NCBI GenBank assembly: GCA_030833145.1
Contig: JAURHT010000001.1
Location: forward strand, 1-64,000
Reading direction: 5' to 3'
Origin: Aquirufa sp.
GTDB lineage: Bacteria > Bacteroidota > Bacteroidia > Cytophagales > Spirosomataceae
DNA: 64,000 nucleotides
How positions within the stretch are numbered: position 1 is the first letter of the stretch; each line of letters begins with the position of its first letter. Both the position numbers and the translations under genes were made by a program. The notes under the pieces are model-generated. The model made no database searches. It worked only from the letters and a program-made list of their open reading frames with translations, and had not been told where the DNA came from. Shown one piece after another: positions 7,646 to 15,847 of the stretch.

Positions 7646-8557
7646 CTATTTCGATGCTAAAAACTTATTCACATCTAGCCAGTGGATAAAGGCATCAAAC
7701 CATTTGTTGCTCGTTCTGTTCGGGTTACCTAGGCCAAATCCGTGGCCACCGTTTTGGTATAAGTGAAACTCTACGGGTCTGCCGGCTTTGAACCAAGATT
7801 CAATTACCCCAAATTGGGAATTAAATAAGAAGTCATCGGAGGCGATGGCATTAAACATAGGAGGTGCGTTTGCTGGCACTTTTACTGGGCCCATTCCGCC
7901 ATAAATCGGTCCAATAAAGGCAAGTTTCATCGTTTTTGAATTCAGCGTTGCGTGCATGGTTAAACCCGCTCCAGCAGAAAATCCAATCATTCCGATTCGC
8001 TGTATATCCACGCCCCAAGCTGCGGCATTTTTGATGATCATCGCATAGGCTGCTTCTGCGTCAATTAGCTGATTAGATAAATCCATTTGAGCCATTGGAT
8101 TCGTATTCTTTGCCGTGCTGTCTGTCTTTTGCGGTGCAGGACGCGGACGGTTCATCCATGCCGTAAAGTCGTCTAATTTTTCTGGGGTTGGGAATAGGCG
8201 GTATTTTAGGACGAAAGCGGTTATTCCTTTTTTGGCCAAAGCCTCACCTACTTCCCAGCCCTCATTTCCCATCGAAAGCCAACGGTATCCTCCGCCCGGC
8301 GCCACAATGACAACAGCTCCATTTGCCTTACCCTTTTCAGGAAAGAAAGGCGTTAACGTAGCTGTAGAAATATTCCGCGCCATCGGATCACCCCACTGGC
8401 GAAACCATGTTTCCTGTGCCGGCTGATCCTTTACGGAACCAGTATTTAATGGTATCGCATTAGGTTCTTTAGGGGCATCCAGCGGATAAATCGTTCCATC
8501 TTGTGCGAGGGTGTTGAATGCCAAACAGGTTAGAATGGCAATAAATAGCTTTTTCAT
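7646..8557 (-). CDS. Exported alpha/beta hydrolase, xylan/feruloyl-esterase-like
   Basis: The 303-residue protein starts with a signal peptide (cut near residue 19, LAQ). The oxyanion motif APGGGYR is at 86-92, the nucleophile elbow GFSAGA puts the serine at 194, and the late GGHGFGLG near residue 280 supplies the histidine. This set is typical of the BD-FAE/acetyl-xylan-esterase group often annotated next to endo-xylanases. It would de-esterify plant polysaccharide side groups in the periplasm or at the surface. A low-complexity insert with Pro, Lys and Asn lies at about 136-157. It is convergent with the gene at 6809. Confidence 0.82.
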   Translation of the reverse strand: MKKLFIAILTCLAFNTLAQDGTIYPLDAPKEPNAIPLNTGSVKDQPAQETWFRQWGDPMARNISTATLTPFFPEKGKANGAVVIVAPGGGYRWLSMGNEGWEVGEALAKKGITAFVLKYRLFPTPEKLDDFTAWMNRPRPAPQKTDSTAKNTNPMAQMDLSNQLIDAEAAYAMIIKNAAAWGVDIQRIGMIGFSAGAGLTMHATLNSKTMKLAFIGPIYGGMGPVKVPANAPPMFNAIASDDFLFNSQFGVIESWFKAGRPVEFHLYQNGGHGFGLGNPNRTSNKWFDAFIHWLDVNKFLASK

Positions 8558-8684
8558 AGGTTTGAGAGGTTTAGAATGACAAGATAAATAATTTCATCGG
8601 GTTTTATTATCATGGGTTAAGGGGTTCAAAATCAAGACAATGTTGTTAGCTAGGGTTTTAATGTCTAATTTGCTTGAGCAATGA

Positions 8685-8849
8685 ACCAAGGAAAAATCCA
8701 TACTAAAAAAGAGCTTTGACAATTTTATGGATCTGTCCTTCTTTTTAGAAGGGATTTTTGGCAGAAAAGTGGAGATTGTTACCACTCAATCATTAAGTAA
8801 GTTTATTGGACCTCATATTCTAAATGAGGTTCAAAATGTTAGCCTCTAA
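8685..8849 (+). pseudogene. 3' remnant of an MNT-type minimal nucleotidyltransferase
   Basis: In one plus-strand frame the sequence encodes FDNFMDLSFFLEGIFGRKVE and then VTTQSLSKFIGPHILNEV up to a TAA at 8847-8849. This is the conserved C-terminal half of MntA-like nucleotidyltransferase antitoxins. The frame is closed by a TGA just upstream (8682-8684) and no GSxxR/DxD catalytic half is found in any frame before it, so the 5' half is lost. No HEPN partner gene follows. I read it as the relic of a HEPN/MNT toxin-antitoxin locus in the otherwise gene-free stretch 8558-8928. Confidence 0.7.
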
Positions 8850-8928
8850 TATCGAATTGGTTCAACTTTCTACTTTTGTTTTGTGGAGGCAAATCCTTTA
8901 CTTTAACTTATTAATCGGACTTAATTAG

Positions 8929-9121
8929 ATGAACCTCGAAATCGTTGTTAAATGGAGCTTCGTAATTAGCTTAGTTTTTGAGCTAGTGGGCGCGTTAATG
9001 AAGATTATACATCTTCCCGGAGCTGATGCTTTATTAATCATTGGTATGGCAGCAAATGGGTTATTTAGGCGCCTTAGCAGGAATACTTTACGTATTAATA
9101 GGGCGTAAACGTATAGTTTAA
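8929..9121 (+). pseudogene. Frameshifted small membrane protein (GldL-N-like)
   Basis: From ATG 8929 the frame gives VGALMKIIHLPGADALLIIG, the pattern of the two-helix KxxHxPGAxxLLxIG proteins common in Bacteroidota. At the GGG run 9058-9060 the natural continuation moves by one base: the +1 frame gives GYLGALAGILYVLIGRKRIV and then TAA at 9119-9121, exactly the expected second helix. The unshifted frame instead ends in an Arg-rich tail at 9108. One extra G, real or a sequencing error, explains this. A -7-like TACTTTTG at 8871-8878 may drive it. Confidence 0.7.
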
Positions 9122-9126
9122 TTCAT

Positions 9127-9225
9127 ATGAAACAATTCTTTAGTAAGTATCGAAACCAAGTTATTGTGGGAGTTATAGTCTATCTCTTCTTGATTTTTAG
9201 AGATGTAATCAAATCTGTTTTTTAG
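9127..9225 (+). CDS. 32-residue single-span membrane peptide
   Basis: ATG 9127 opens a short frame encoding MKQFFSKYRNQVIVGVIVYL and then FLIFRDVIKSVF, a positively charged N-terminus followed by one hydrophobic span. It sits six bases after the repaired stop of the frameshifted gene and eleven before the next start, in the same direction, so it fits an operon. Its end (RDVIKS) resembles the region before the C-terminal KGF/KAGF tail of the small membrane proteins ending at 10028 and 27175. Function is unknown, and coding status rests on spacing and composition. Confidence 0.5.
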   Translation: MKQFFSKYRNQVIVGVIVYLFLIFRDVIKSVF

Positions 9226-9235
9226 TCAATCAATT

Positions 9236-9601
9236 ATGAAAAAAGTAGCCTTTATCCTTAGCCTTTTCTTGATGGTATTTTCTGTAAAAGCCCAGGATAA
9301 TATTAACATCAATTTCTCCAATGATTACAAAGATGTGTACCATCTCTCGTTAATTATTTATACGCCAGATGGTAAAATACAAACCCGCGTTAGTAATCTA
9401 AATCCGGCTGAAACCAAGACGTATTCCTTACCTGCTCGTACCGAAATTTTCATCGCAGATTATAAACAAGAAGCTTTTGCGATGAAAGGTAACGATATAA
9501 AAGCAACAGGTGGGAAACCTTTTATTGTGCTGAAAGATTCGGATACAGAAGTCCGTATTAACCTCAGTTCCATCGCGAACAATCAAATGTCGTCTAAATG
9601 A
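9236..9601 (+). CDS. Small exported protein of unknown function
   Basis: The 121-residue product has a signal peptide (cut after about residue 19, VKAQ) and then a short beta-rich domain with no cysteines or motif I can name. Phrases such as YHLSLIIYTPDGKIQTRV suggest an immunoglobulin-like or small beta-sandwich fold. It lies in a tight same-strand run of small genes (9127 to 10686) that includes an HTH-membrane fusion, so it may be part of an envelope-stress or sensing cluster; this is inference. Confidence 0.6.
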   Translation: MKKVAFILSLFLMVFSVKAQDNININFSNDYKDVYHLSLIIYTPDGKIQTRVSNLNPAETKTYSLPARTEIFIADYKQEAFAMKGNDIKATGGKPFIVLKDSDTEVRINLSSIANNQMSSK

Positions 9602-9647
9602 CGCACTAATGTCAAAAATTAGAAAAAAGTAACGATCATATTTGTAA

Positions 9648-10028
9648 ATGGAATTTGGTGCCAGAGTTAAAGAGATTAGAACAAGTTTGAATTATTCTCA
9701 AAAAGAACTTTCTGAACAAAGCGGTTTAACGCTCAGAACAATTCAGCGAATTGAGAATAACGAAGTGAAACCCAGTCTTCATTCATTGAAAGTGATAGGC
9801 GAGGCTTTGAAAACAGATTTGTCCGAATACTCCATCGCGGCTGACACTAAACCATATGAGTTTAATTTCACCATTAAAATCACGGATATGAATCAATTTA
9901 TCACTGACTTGAAAACCTTAGTAAAGAACAATTGGAAGTTAATTCTTTGGGTAATTTTAATTGTTTCTTTTATTTCCAATTACGATCAAATTAAAGCCGG
10001 CTTTATAGATGGCTGGAATAACAAATAG
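9648..10028 (+). CDS. Membrane-anchored XRE-type HTH protein
   Basis: The N-terminal 60 residues form a Cro/C1-type helix-turn-helix (RVKEIRTSLNYSQKELSEQS, then LTLRTIQRIENNEVKPS), followed by a linker and one membrane span near residues 93-108 (WKLILWVILIVSFIS). It ends in a charged tail, IKAGFIDGWNNK. Tethering of a DNA-binding domain to the membrane is uncommon and suggests that envelope state or a membrane partner controls it. The tail matches that of the small membrane protein ending at 27175. The DNA target is probably local and is not proven. Confidence 0.78.
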   Translation: MEFGARVKEIRTSLNYSQKELSEQSGLTLRTIQRIENNEVKPSLHSLKVIGEALKTDLSEYSIAADTKPYEFNFTIKITDMNQFITDLKTLVKNNWKLILWVILIVSFISNYDQIKAGFIDGWNNK

Positions 10029-10032
10029 CGTA

Positions 10033-10686
10033 ATGAATGACTTTTACAAACAGCCAAAAGCCTTAGTTTGGATCGAATCCATTCTATTCCTTTTGGCTGG
10101 TTTTTTTCTGGCAGTTTTGATCATCGAAAAGGGTTCAGAACAGCCGTTCTATTACGCCGCGTTCATTTTATATGTTCCCATTAGCCAATTTTTGTACACG
10201 CCTATTTTTAAGTTGACGGGTGGTTATACCTATTATTCTCCCATGCTGTTAGGCTATATGGCGAACGAGAAACAGATCGATTTACATAGCGGAACGAGCT
10301 TTGATCATCTTTTTGTTTTGCGGAAATGTAAGCCTGGTATTGAATTGCGGAATAGGTTGCTTGCTTATCATTTGGAAGGGTTATTACACCTCATTTCTTT
10401 AATTGAAAACAAGCAGATTCCGGAATCTGTCACAATCGTGGGAACATCGTATTTTTTCAACGATAGAACCTTGCAAAAACTCGGATTCCAAATCGAAAAA
10501 GCGTCTGCTTTTTATCGAGCGAATCTCTTCATTAATTTCATCGATTTGTTTTGGATGTATTCCCTTTCGCGAGGTAAAGTTTCCATGCCTGCTTTGTGGG
10601 ATGCTAAAAAGGCGAGCATTAAGGGTCACGTGCTAGTGGCTCAGAAGGAGAAACTGGAAGCGCTGTACGGTAAAGTAAGCCGGTGA
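10033..10686 (+). CDS. Hypothetical membrane protein
   Basis: The start at 10033 (MNDFYKQPKALVW) is preferred over an upstream in-frame ATG at 10009 because the latter overlaps the preceding gene and would add a poorly hydrophobic extension. The 217-residue product has two membrane spans in the first 60 residues and then a soluble mixed alpha/beta part. No family is recognised. It follows the HTH-membrane protein by four bases and is probably co-expressed with it. Confidence 0.6.
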   Translation: MNDFYKQPKALVWIESILFLLAGFFLAVLIIEKGSEQPFYYAAFILYVPISQFLYTPIFKLTGGYTYYSPMLLGYMANEKQIDLHSGTSFDHLFVLRKCKPGIELRNRLLAYHLEGLLHLISLIENKQIPESVTIVGTSYFFNDRTLQKLGFQIEKASAFYRANLFINFIDLFWMYSLSRGKVSMPALWDAKKASIKGHVLVAQKEKLEALYGKVSR

Positions 10687-10730
10687 CATAAGTCACACTT
10701 TTACACGCAAGTTTTGCCCAAATTTGCGTC

Positions 10731-11345
10731 ATGATAGCAGACGTAAAAGAACACTGGGAAACCATTTATAAAACCAAACAGCCTAACGAGGTGAGTTGGA
10801 CACAGGAGGTTCCTGCCGCTTCTTTGGCATTCATACATCAGTTTAAAATCCCTAAAAACGCGAAGATTATCGACATTGGTGGCGGTGACAGCAACCTGGT
10901 GGATTTTTTGTTAGCGGAAGGCTACACGAATCTTTCTGTTCTAGATATTTCAGAAGCCGCGATTCATAGAGCTCAAGAAAGGTTAGGGATGGATGCTCAA
11001 AAAGTCACGTGGATTGTGTGTGATATTTTAGACTTTAAACCAAAAGTGAAATACGATGTATGGCACGATCGTGCCGCTTTTCACTTCCAAACAGAGCCGG
11101 CTAAAATTAATACCTATTTGAATATCGTTAAAAACGCGGTGGATGGCATGGTTATTATTGGTACTTTTTCTATAGATGGACCTACTAAGTGCAGTGGACT
11201 GGAAATTCAACAATACGATGAGGATGGGATGAAGGCAAAGTTCATTCAATCGGATTTTAAAAATTTGGAGTGCAAGCGCGAAGATCACGTTACGCCTAGT
11301 GGGGCCGTTCAAAACTTTGTATTTTGCAGTTTTATGAAACGATAA
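10731..11345 (+). CDS. Class I SAM-dependent methyltransferase
   Basis: The 204-residue cytosolic protein carries the SAM-binding motif I as [17 protein letters not shown] (about 44-60), motif II acidic end LSVLDIS (about 70-76) and a post-motif [11 protein letters not shown]. The opening [16 protein letters not shown] is typical of small thiol or metalloid methyltransferase-like proteins of the TPMT/TehB neighbourhood. The substrate is not predictable. It overlaps the next methyltransferase in a TAATG junction, so the two are translationally coupled. Confidence 0.85.
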   Translation: MIADVKEHWETIYKTKQPNEVSWTQEVPAASLAFIHQFKIPKNAKIIDIGGGDSNLVDFLLAEGYTNLSVLDISEAAIHRAQERLGMDAQKVTWIVCDILDFKPKVKYDVWHDRAAFHFQTEPAKINTYLNIVKNAVDGMVIIGTFSIDGPTKCSGLEIQQYDEDGMKAKFIQSDFKNLECKREDHVTPSGAVQNFVFCSFMKR

Positions 11346-12007
11346 TGGCAAAGCATATGAAGGAGAACGATAAATTAAATGAAATTTGGACTTCGCGGTG
11401 GAATGAAAGATACAGTGACGAAGCATTTGCCTATGGCGAAGAGCCTAATCAGTATTTAAGAGCGCAACTAGAAAAATTACCCATAGGATCCATTCTTTTT
11501 CCGGCAGAGGGCGAAGGCCGAAATGCCGTGTTTGCAGCACAGCTAGGTTGGGATGTTACCGCTTTTGACATCAGTCAAGAGGGACAGAAAAAAGCGGACC
11601 TTTTAGCAGAAAAAAGGGGAGTTTCTATTGATTATCAAGTAGGGCCATTAGAAGGTTTGAATTTTGAGGCTGAGCAATTCGATGCGATTGCGCTTATCTA
11701 TGCCCATTTTCCTGCCAAAATTAAATCCGCCTATCATCAAAAATTAGACACCTTGCTGAAAAAAGGTGGAACGATTATATTCGAATCGTTTAGCAAAAAA
11801 CATTTGGCATACGTGATGGCCGATGAAAAAGTAGGAGGCCCTAAAGATATCGATAGCTTGTTTTCAATCGATGAAATTAAAGCCGACTTCCCTAACTACA
11901 CAATCATTGAATTAGTCGAAAAGGATATCGAATTAAGCGAAGGTTTGTACCATAATGGGACGGGATCGGTGATTCGATTTGTAGGAGTTAATGCTCGCCA
12001 TTTATAA
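11345..12007 (+). CDS. Class I SAM-dependent methyltransferase, TehB/TPMT-like
   Basis: The start is taken at 11345, where TAATG couples it to the preceding methyltransferase; a start further upstream would overlap that gene's end. The protein of 220 residues has a glycine/acid motif I variant, [16 protein letters not shown], followed by WDVTAFDIS. The EGEGRNA form of motif I is characteristic of the TehB-like and small-molecule thiol methyltransferase group. Paired methyltransferases suggest detoxification of a metalloid or thiol, which is inference. It overlaps the convergent GMC gene by six bases. Confidence 0.85.
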   Translation: MAKHMKENDKLNEIWTSRWNERYSDEAFAYGEEPNQYLRAQLEKLPIGSILFPAEGEGRNAVFAAQLGWDVTAFDISQEGQKKADLLAEKRGVSIDYQVGPLEGLNFEAEQFDAIALIYAHFPAKIKSAYHQKLDTLLKKGGTIIFESFSKKHLAYVMADEKVGGPKDIDSLFSIDEIKADFPNYTIIELVEKDIELSEGLYHNGTGSVIRFVGVNARHL

Positions 12008-13699
12008 ATTCAGTTTCTTTTTTTCTTTTAACGCGTAATCCACCGCTCTTGCCGTTAGCGCCATGTATGTTAGTGAAGGATTTTGGGTAGAGGTTGAGGT
12101 CATGCAGGAGCCATCCGTGACAAAGACATTTTTGCAGTGATGTAGTTGGTTGAAGGCGTTTAACATCGAGGTCTTCGGATCTCTTCCCATCCGGACGCCG
12201 CCCATTTCGTGGTTTTCGTTTCCAGGTAGGCGTTTCGTGTCAATCGGTTGGATGTTATGGAAGCTGGCGGCCTCGTACATTTCGGTGAATTGTTGGTGAA
12301 AATCTTTGAGCATTTTCTCATCGTTTTCGTCGTATCCGATCGAAACGCGGAGCTGTGGAATGCCGTATTTGTCTTTCAGTTCTGAGTCTAATCGAACGGT
12401 TGAATGGGCCTTGGGAATCGTCTCTCCCATCATGCCCACGTTAATGTGCCAGTTGCCTAGTTTTTGCGAAAGCAAGGAATTCTTTAAGGATTCTCCTACT
12501 AAATCGTTCGCGTTTTCCACTATACGTGAGGCACTTAAATTGCTCGCATAGCCGCGAAGGAAATCCGTTTCCTGTTTGTAGACATTTCTGAAGCGCGGAA
12601 TGTAGCCTGATGTGGGCCGTTTTCCGGATGTCGTTTTGTCTAAATCCCCATCGTATTCTGCCGTGATTCTGCCGCGGTAACTGTGGAAGGCCATGTGCGT
12701 TCCTAAGATGCCGGAGTCATTTCCTAGTCCAGTAGGGAAGCGCGACGAAGTGGAATGTAAGAGGATTAAGTTAGTGGCCAAAGGCGAAGCATTCACAAAT
12801 ATGATCGAAGCAAAATACTCTTCCATTTCGTTTGTAAGGGCATTCACCACCCTCACCCCAATCGCCTTCTTTTTATGCTCATCATAAATAATCGAATGTG
12901 CAAAGGAATGGGTTTTCAGCGTCAAATTTCCTGTCTGGTAAGCTGCCGGCAATGTCGCCGAATTACTGCTAAAATAGCCTCCATAAGGACAGCCGCGTTC
13001 GCAGAGATTGCGGTGTTGGCATTGGCTTCTTCCTACGGATTGATGAATTTTATTGGCTTGACTTAAGTTCGCTGTCCGCGCGATGATGACGTGTCGGTCG
13101 GGGTATTTTTGGCTCACTTTTTGGCCAAAATGTTTCTCCACACAACTCAATTCATAGGGCTTAATAAAGTCCCCATCTGGCAAGGTTTCCAGGCCATCTT
13201 TATTACCCGAAATCCCCACAAATTTTTCTACATAGCTATACCATGGCGCGATGTCTTTATAGCGAATGGGCCAGTCGACCGCAAAGCCGTCACGCTCCGG
13301 TCCGGTAAAATCGAAGTCACTCCAGCGCTGGGTGTGTCTCCCCCATAAGAGTGAGCGACCGCCCACGTGATACGCCTGAATCCAATCGTAGGGCTTGTCT
13401 TGGATATACGGCTGTTCTCCATCCTTGGTTAAAAAATGGGCTGTCGCCTCTGAAAAAATGTAATTTTTGCTGGCGGTTTTGTAGTCCTTTTTCTGTTCTA
13501 AAGTCGCTTGTCCCCCATGTGGAAATTCCCAGGGATTCATCATTGTAGTGGGGTAATCCACGATGTGTTTCACGTCTCTTCCGCGGTCTAATAGCAGCGT
13601 TTTTAAGCCTTTCTCCGTAAGTTCTTTAGCTGACCAACCTCCGCTGATTCCAGAACCGATTACGATGGCATCGAAGGTATGTTTTTCTTTCGTTCCCAT
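12002..13699 (-). CDS. GMC-family oxidoreductase (FAD-dependent sugar/alcohol dehydrogenase)
   Basis: The 565-residue flavoprotein opens with the FAD-binding GSGISG at 15-20 and has the GMC middle signature [16 protein letters not shown] and the C-terminal block HEMGGVRMG, then VTDGS and [21 protein letters not shown] with the catalytic His/Asn region. Members oxidise sugar C2, C3 or alcohol groups and pass electrons to quinones or cytochrome c. It starts three bases after the TIM-barrel isomerase on the same strand; this pairing is familiar from loci that make and process keto-sugars, so a glucoside-3-dehydrogenase-like role is plausible. No export signal is seen. Confidence 0.87.
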   Translation of the reverse strand: MGTKEKHTFDAIVIGSGISGGWSAKELTEKGLKTLLLDRGRDVKHIVDYPTTMMNPWEFPHGGQATLEQKKDYKTASKNYIFSEATAHFLTKDGEQPYIQDKPYDWIQAYHVGGRSLLWGRHTQRWSDFDFTGPERDGFAVDWPIRYKDIAPWYSYVEKFVGISGNKDGLETLPDGDFIKPYELSCVEKHFGQKVSQKYPDRHVIIARTANLSQANKIHQSVGRSQCQHRNLCERGCPYGGYFSSNSATLPAAYQTGNLTLKTHSFAHSIIYDEHKKKAIGVRVVNALTNEMEEYFASIIFVNASPLATNLILLHSTSSRFPTGLGNDSGILGTHMAFHSYRGRITAEYDGDLDKTTSGKRPTSGYIPRFRNVYKQETDFLRGYASNLSASRIVENANDLVGESLKNSLLSQKLGNWHINVGMMGETIPKAHSTVRLDSELKDKYGIPQLRVSIGYDENDEKMLKDFHQQFTEMYEAASFHNIQPIDTKRLPGNENHEMGGVRMGRDPKTSMLNAFNQLHHCKNVFVTDGSCMTSTSTQNPSLTYMALTARAVDYALKEKKKLNL

Positions 13700-13701
13700 C
13701 C

Positions 13702-14598
13702 TTATTTCCAGTAGTTTGCGAAGTTCTTAGCATAATGCGGAATCGCCATTTCAGGTTCCTGAATTTCAGGATGCCAAAGCTTCTCCCACTCAAAACTATA
13801 ATAACCGGTATAGCCCCCGATTTTTAATGCATGCAATGCCTCTTTTACAGGGGAATTCCCCTCTCCTAAAAGTGTATAGGTTTCACCTGTTTCCGTCAAG
13901 ATTGCATCCTTAATATGCGTGTGAAAAATGTATTTTTTAAGTTGATTATACATCTGTGCAGGCGGCTCTTTCGTAATGGACCACATGTTAAAGAAGTCCC
14001 AAACCAACCCTACATTTGCATGATTCGCCACTTGCATTATGTGCAAGAGTATGTCGCTCTTGATGACTTTTCCGTGGGATTCTAGCAAGACTTTTACTCC
14101 GCTTTTTTTCGCATAATCTCCTAATTCAATTAAGCTTTTTATGATTGTATCGACCGTTGCTTTTTCGTCCTGCTCTTTCGGCAAATCATTCGGGAAAACG
14201 CGGATAAATGGGCAAGCTAATTGGTGAGCAAGTTCAATGTATTTCTTGGCATCATCTAGGTTGCTTTGACTTTTTTTCGCATCGATGAAATGCATGTTTG
14301 CGGAGGATCCGAGGTTCACAATATTCCTATTGGAATCTGTGATTTCTCTCTTCGTTTGCGCGATGTTTGATGCGGAAAATAAGGGATTATTGGGCAAGTC
14401 TAAATCACCTTTAATTCCTCTTATTTCAATGCCCTGGTAATCATTTGCAGCGGCGTGTTGTAGCACTTGTGAAAATGTCCAAGTGGGGCAACCGAGGGTA
14501 GAAAAGGACAACAGGGGTTTTGCAGGAGCTGCGAAATCTAGGGCCTTTAAGCCTAAGAGTCCCGTGCTTTGTTTTAGAAATTCCCTGCGGTTTGACAT
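13702..14598 (-). CDS. Exported sugar-phosphate isomerase/epimerase-like TIM barrel
   Basis: The start is placed at 14598 (MSNRREFLKQSTGLLGLKAL), giving a Tat-type NRREFLK leader; the longer frame adds an implausible tail. The 298-residue protein is a xylose-isomerase-like TIM barrel (AP_endonuc_2 type), with EIRGIKG early, a metal-ligand glutamate in VLLESHGK, WDFFNMW, HTHIKD and a late glutamate in YYSFEWE. These correspond to the Glu, Asp, His, Glu metal site. It would act on a sugar or keto-sugar in the periplasm, fitting the GMC dehydrogenase encoded immediately downstream. Confidence 0.85.
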   Translation of the reverse strand: MSNRREFLKQSTGLLGLKALDFAAPAKPLLSFSTLGCPTWTFSQVLQHAAANDYQGIEIRGIKGDLDLPNNPLFSASNIAQTKREITDSNRNIVNLGSSANMHFIDAKKSQSNLDDAKKYIELAHQLACPFIRVFPNDLPKEQDEKATVDTIIKSLIELGDYAKKSGVKVLLESHGKVIKSDILLHIMQVANHANVGLVWDFFNMWSITKEPPAQMYNQLKKYIFHTHIKDAILTETGETYTLLGEGNSPVKEALHALKIGGYTGYYSFEWEKLWHPEIQEPEMAIPHYAKNFANYWK

Positions 14599-14675
14599 CC
14601 TTTCTTTGATTGAAAAGTAAATTAGATAAAATTCTGAACATTTACCATTCGTCAAAATTCCTCTATCTTTACTCC

Positions 14676-15485
14676 ATGGTAAAAATCTTCTTTTCTTCCC
14701 TTTTTCTATTTGTTTTTTCTGTCGGGTATTCCCAAAGTTTTCAAGTCAAAGACCTCGCTAAATCCACCGGTTTTTGGGAAGGCAAATTAACCTACCTAGA
14801 TTATAGTAGCGGCAAACCCTACTCCATGGCAGCGAATATAACCCTGAGTTTGACGCAGAATCAAAAGGGATTGATCATGTCTTATGAATACCCTAAAGAA
14901 CCTCACGCGAACGCAAAGGACACGACCTATGTGAAGGGCAATTTGTTTGGCAAAGACCTAATTGTTGCGTTTAAAAATGAACCTAATGGGGACTTTCAAC
15001 TCATTACCGATGTAGAAGGGGAGGATGGGAATGACCACAAAAAGGCGGTTTTACGTCATACCTATCGGTTAACAGAGAAGCAATTTTCTATTGTGAAAGA
15101 AGTGAAATTTGTGGGTACAGATCAGTGGATTAAGCGGAACGAGTACGTGTTTCAACGCCAAGTCCAAGACTCCAATCGCATGCACCGCATAGCTAAAATC
15201 AAAGTCGATGCGAAGCAACTCGACGGTTATAAATCGCTCTTAAAAGAGCAGATGAATACCGCGATAAAAGTGGAACCGGGCGTTTTATCGTACACTGCAG
15301 TGGCGGATAAAAAAGACGCAACGAGTATTACTATTTTCGAAGTATATGCGAGTATGGAGGCCTATCAGTCCCACATTCAAACGCCTCATTTTAAGAAATA
15401 CAAAGACGCGGTAAAAGACATGGTTTTGTCACTAGAATTGATCGATACGGACGTCGTTTGCCTAGCTAAGAAAGATAATTTCTGA
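14676..15485 (+). CDS. Exported two-domain protein with C-terminal antibiotic-biosynthesis-monooxygenase domain
   Basis: ATG 14676 gives a signal peptide ending GYSQ; an in-frame start 22 codons upstream lies in non-hydrophobic sequence. Residues 25-165 form a DUF1579-like beta-rich domain with a GFWEGKLTYLDY opening. Residues 170-260 (IAKIKVDAKQLDGYKSLLKE, then VADKKDATSITIFEVYAS and AYQSHIQTPHFKKY) are an ABM/dimeric alpha-beta barrel. The fusion of these two folds on one exported chain is unusual; the ABM half may be a quinol oxygenase-like or binding module. It overlaps the next gene by one base (TGATG). Confidence 0.78.
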   Translation: MVKIFFSSLFLFVFSVGYSQSFQVKDLAKSTGFWEGKLTYLDYSSGKPYSMAANITLSLTQNQKGLIMSYEYPKEPHANAKDTTYVKGNLFGKDLIVAFKNEPNGDFQLITDVEGEDGNDHKKAVLRHTYRLTEKQFSIVKEVKFVGTDQWIKRNEYVFQRQVQDSNRMHRIAKIKVDAKQLDGYKSLLKEQMNTAIKVEPGVLSYTAVADKKDATSITIFEVYASMEAYQSHIQTPHFKKYKDAVKDMVLSLELIDTDVVCLAKKDNF

Positions 15486-15787
15486 TGAAATCATTCAAAG
15501 AATCCTTATCCCAGGATACCCCAGACCAGCAGCTATCTACGATTTTAAAAAGTCTTTGGTATGATGCCAAAGGAGACTGGGATCAAGCTCATGCGCTTAT
15601 CGATCAGTTGGGTGACCGCGATTCTGCTTGGGTTCACGCTTATTTACACCGGAAAGAAGGGGATAGTTGGAATGCGGATTATTGGTATACGCGTGCAAAG
15701 AAAACGAGGCCGACATGTTCGCTGGAGGAGGAATGGGAGAACTTAATTGACTATTTTATCGAAAAAGTTTTATTATCAAACAGTTGA
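15485..15787 (+). CDS. Conserved hypothetical 100-residue protein
   Basis: This short acidic cytosolic protein contains the compact pattern DSAWVHAYLHRKEGDSWNAD and then YWYTRA, which recurs in small uncharacterised Bacteroidota and proteobacterial proteins, so I take it as a real gene. It is coupled to the preceding exported protein by a TGATG overlap. Its 3' end contains the first operator repeat of the toxin-antitoxin module that follows. The sequence gives no catalytic clue. Confidence 0.65.
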   Translation: MKSFKESLSQDTPDQQLSTILKSLWYDAKGDWDQAHALIDQLGDRDSAWVHAYLHRKEGDSWNADYWYTRAKKTRPTCSLEEEWENLIDYFIEKVLLSNS

Positions 15788-15819
15788 TAGTTTTATTATC
15801 GAACTATTGTTTACCTTTG
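15767..15819 (+). promoter_or_regulatory. Promoter and direct-repeat operator of the Panacea module
   Basis: Two 15-bp direct repeats GTTTTATTATC(A/G)AAC lie at 15767-15781 and 15790-15804, 23 bp apart, about two helical turns. A perfect -7 box TACCTTTG is at 15812-15819, so the repeats cover the -33 region. The expected start of transcription near 15826 leaves a 22-nt leader to the ATG at 15848 and argues against the GTG at 15830. The HTH domain of the antitoxin is the natural ligand. Confidence 0.7.
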
Positions 15820-15847
15820 ATTCATCATAGTGCTAAACAACAGCAAA

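Noticed and set aside
8594..8785. 63-codon minus-strand ORF in the gap before 8929
   Set aside because: It is antisense to the MNT remnant, whose plus-strand frame has recognisable family residues.
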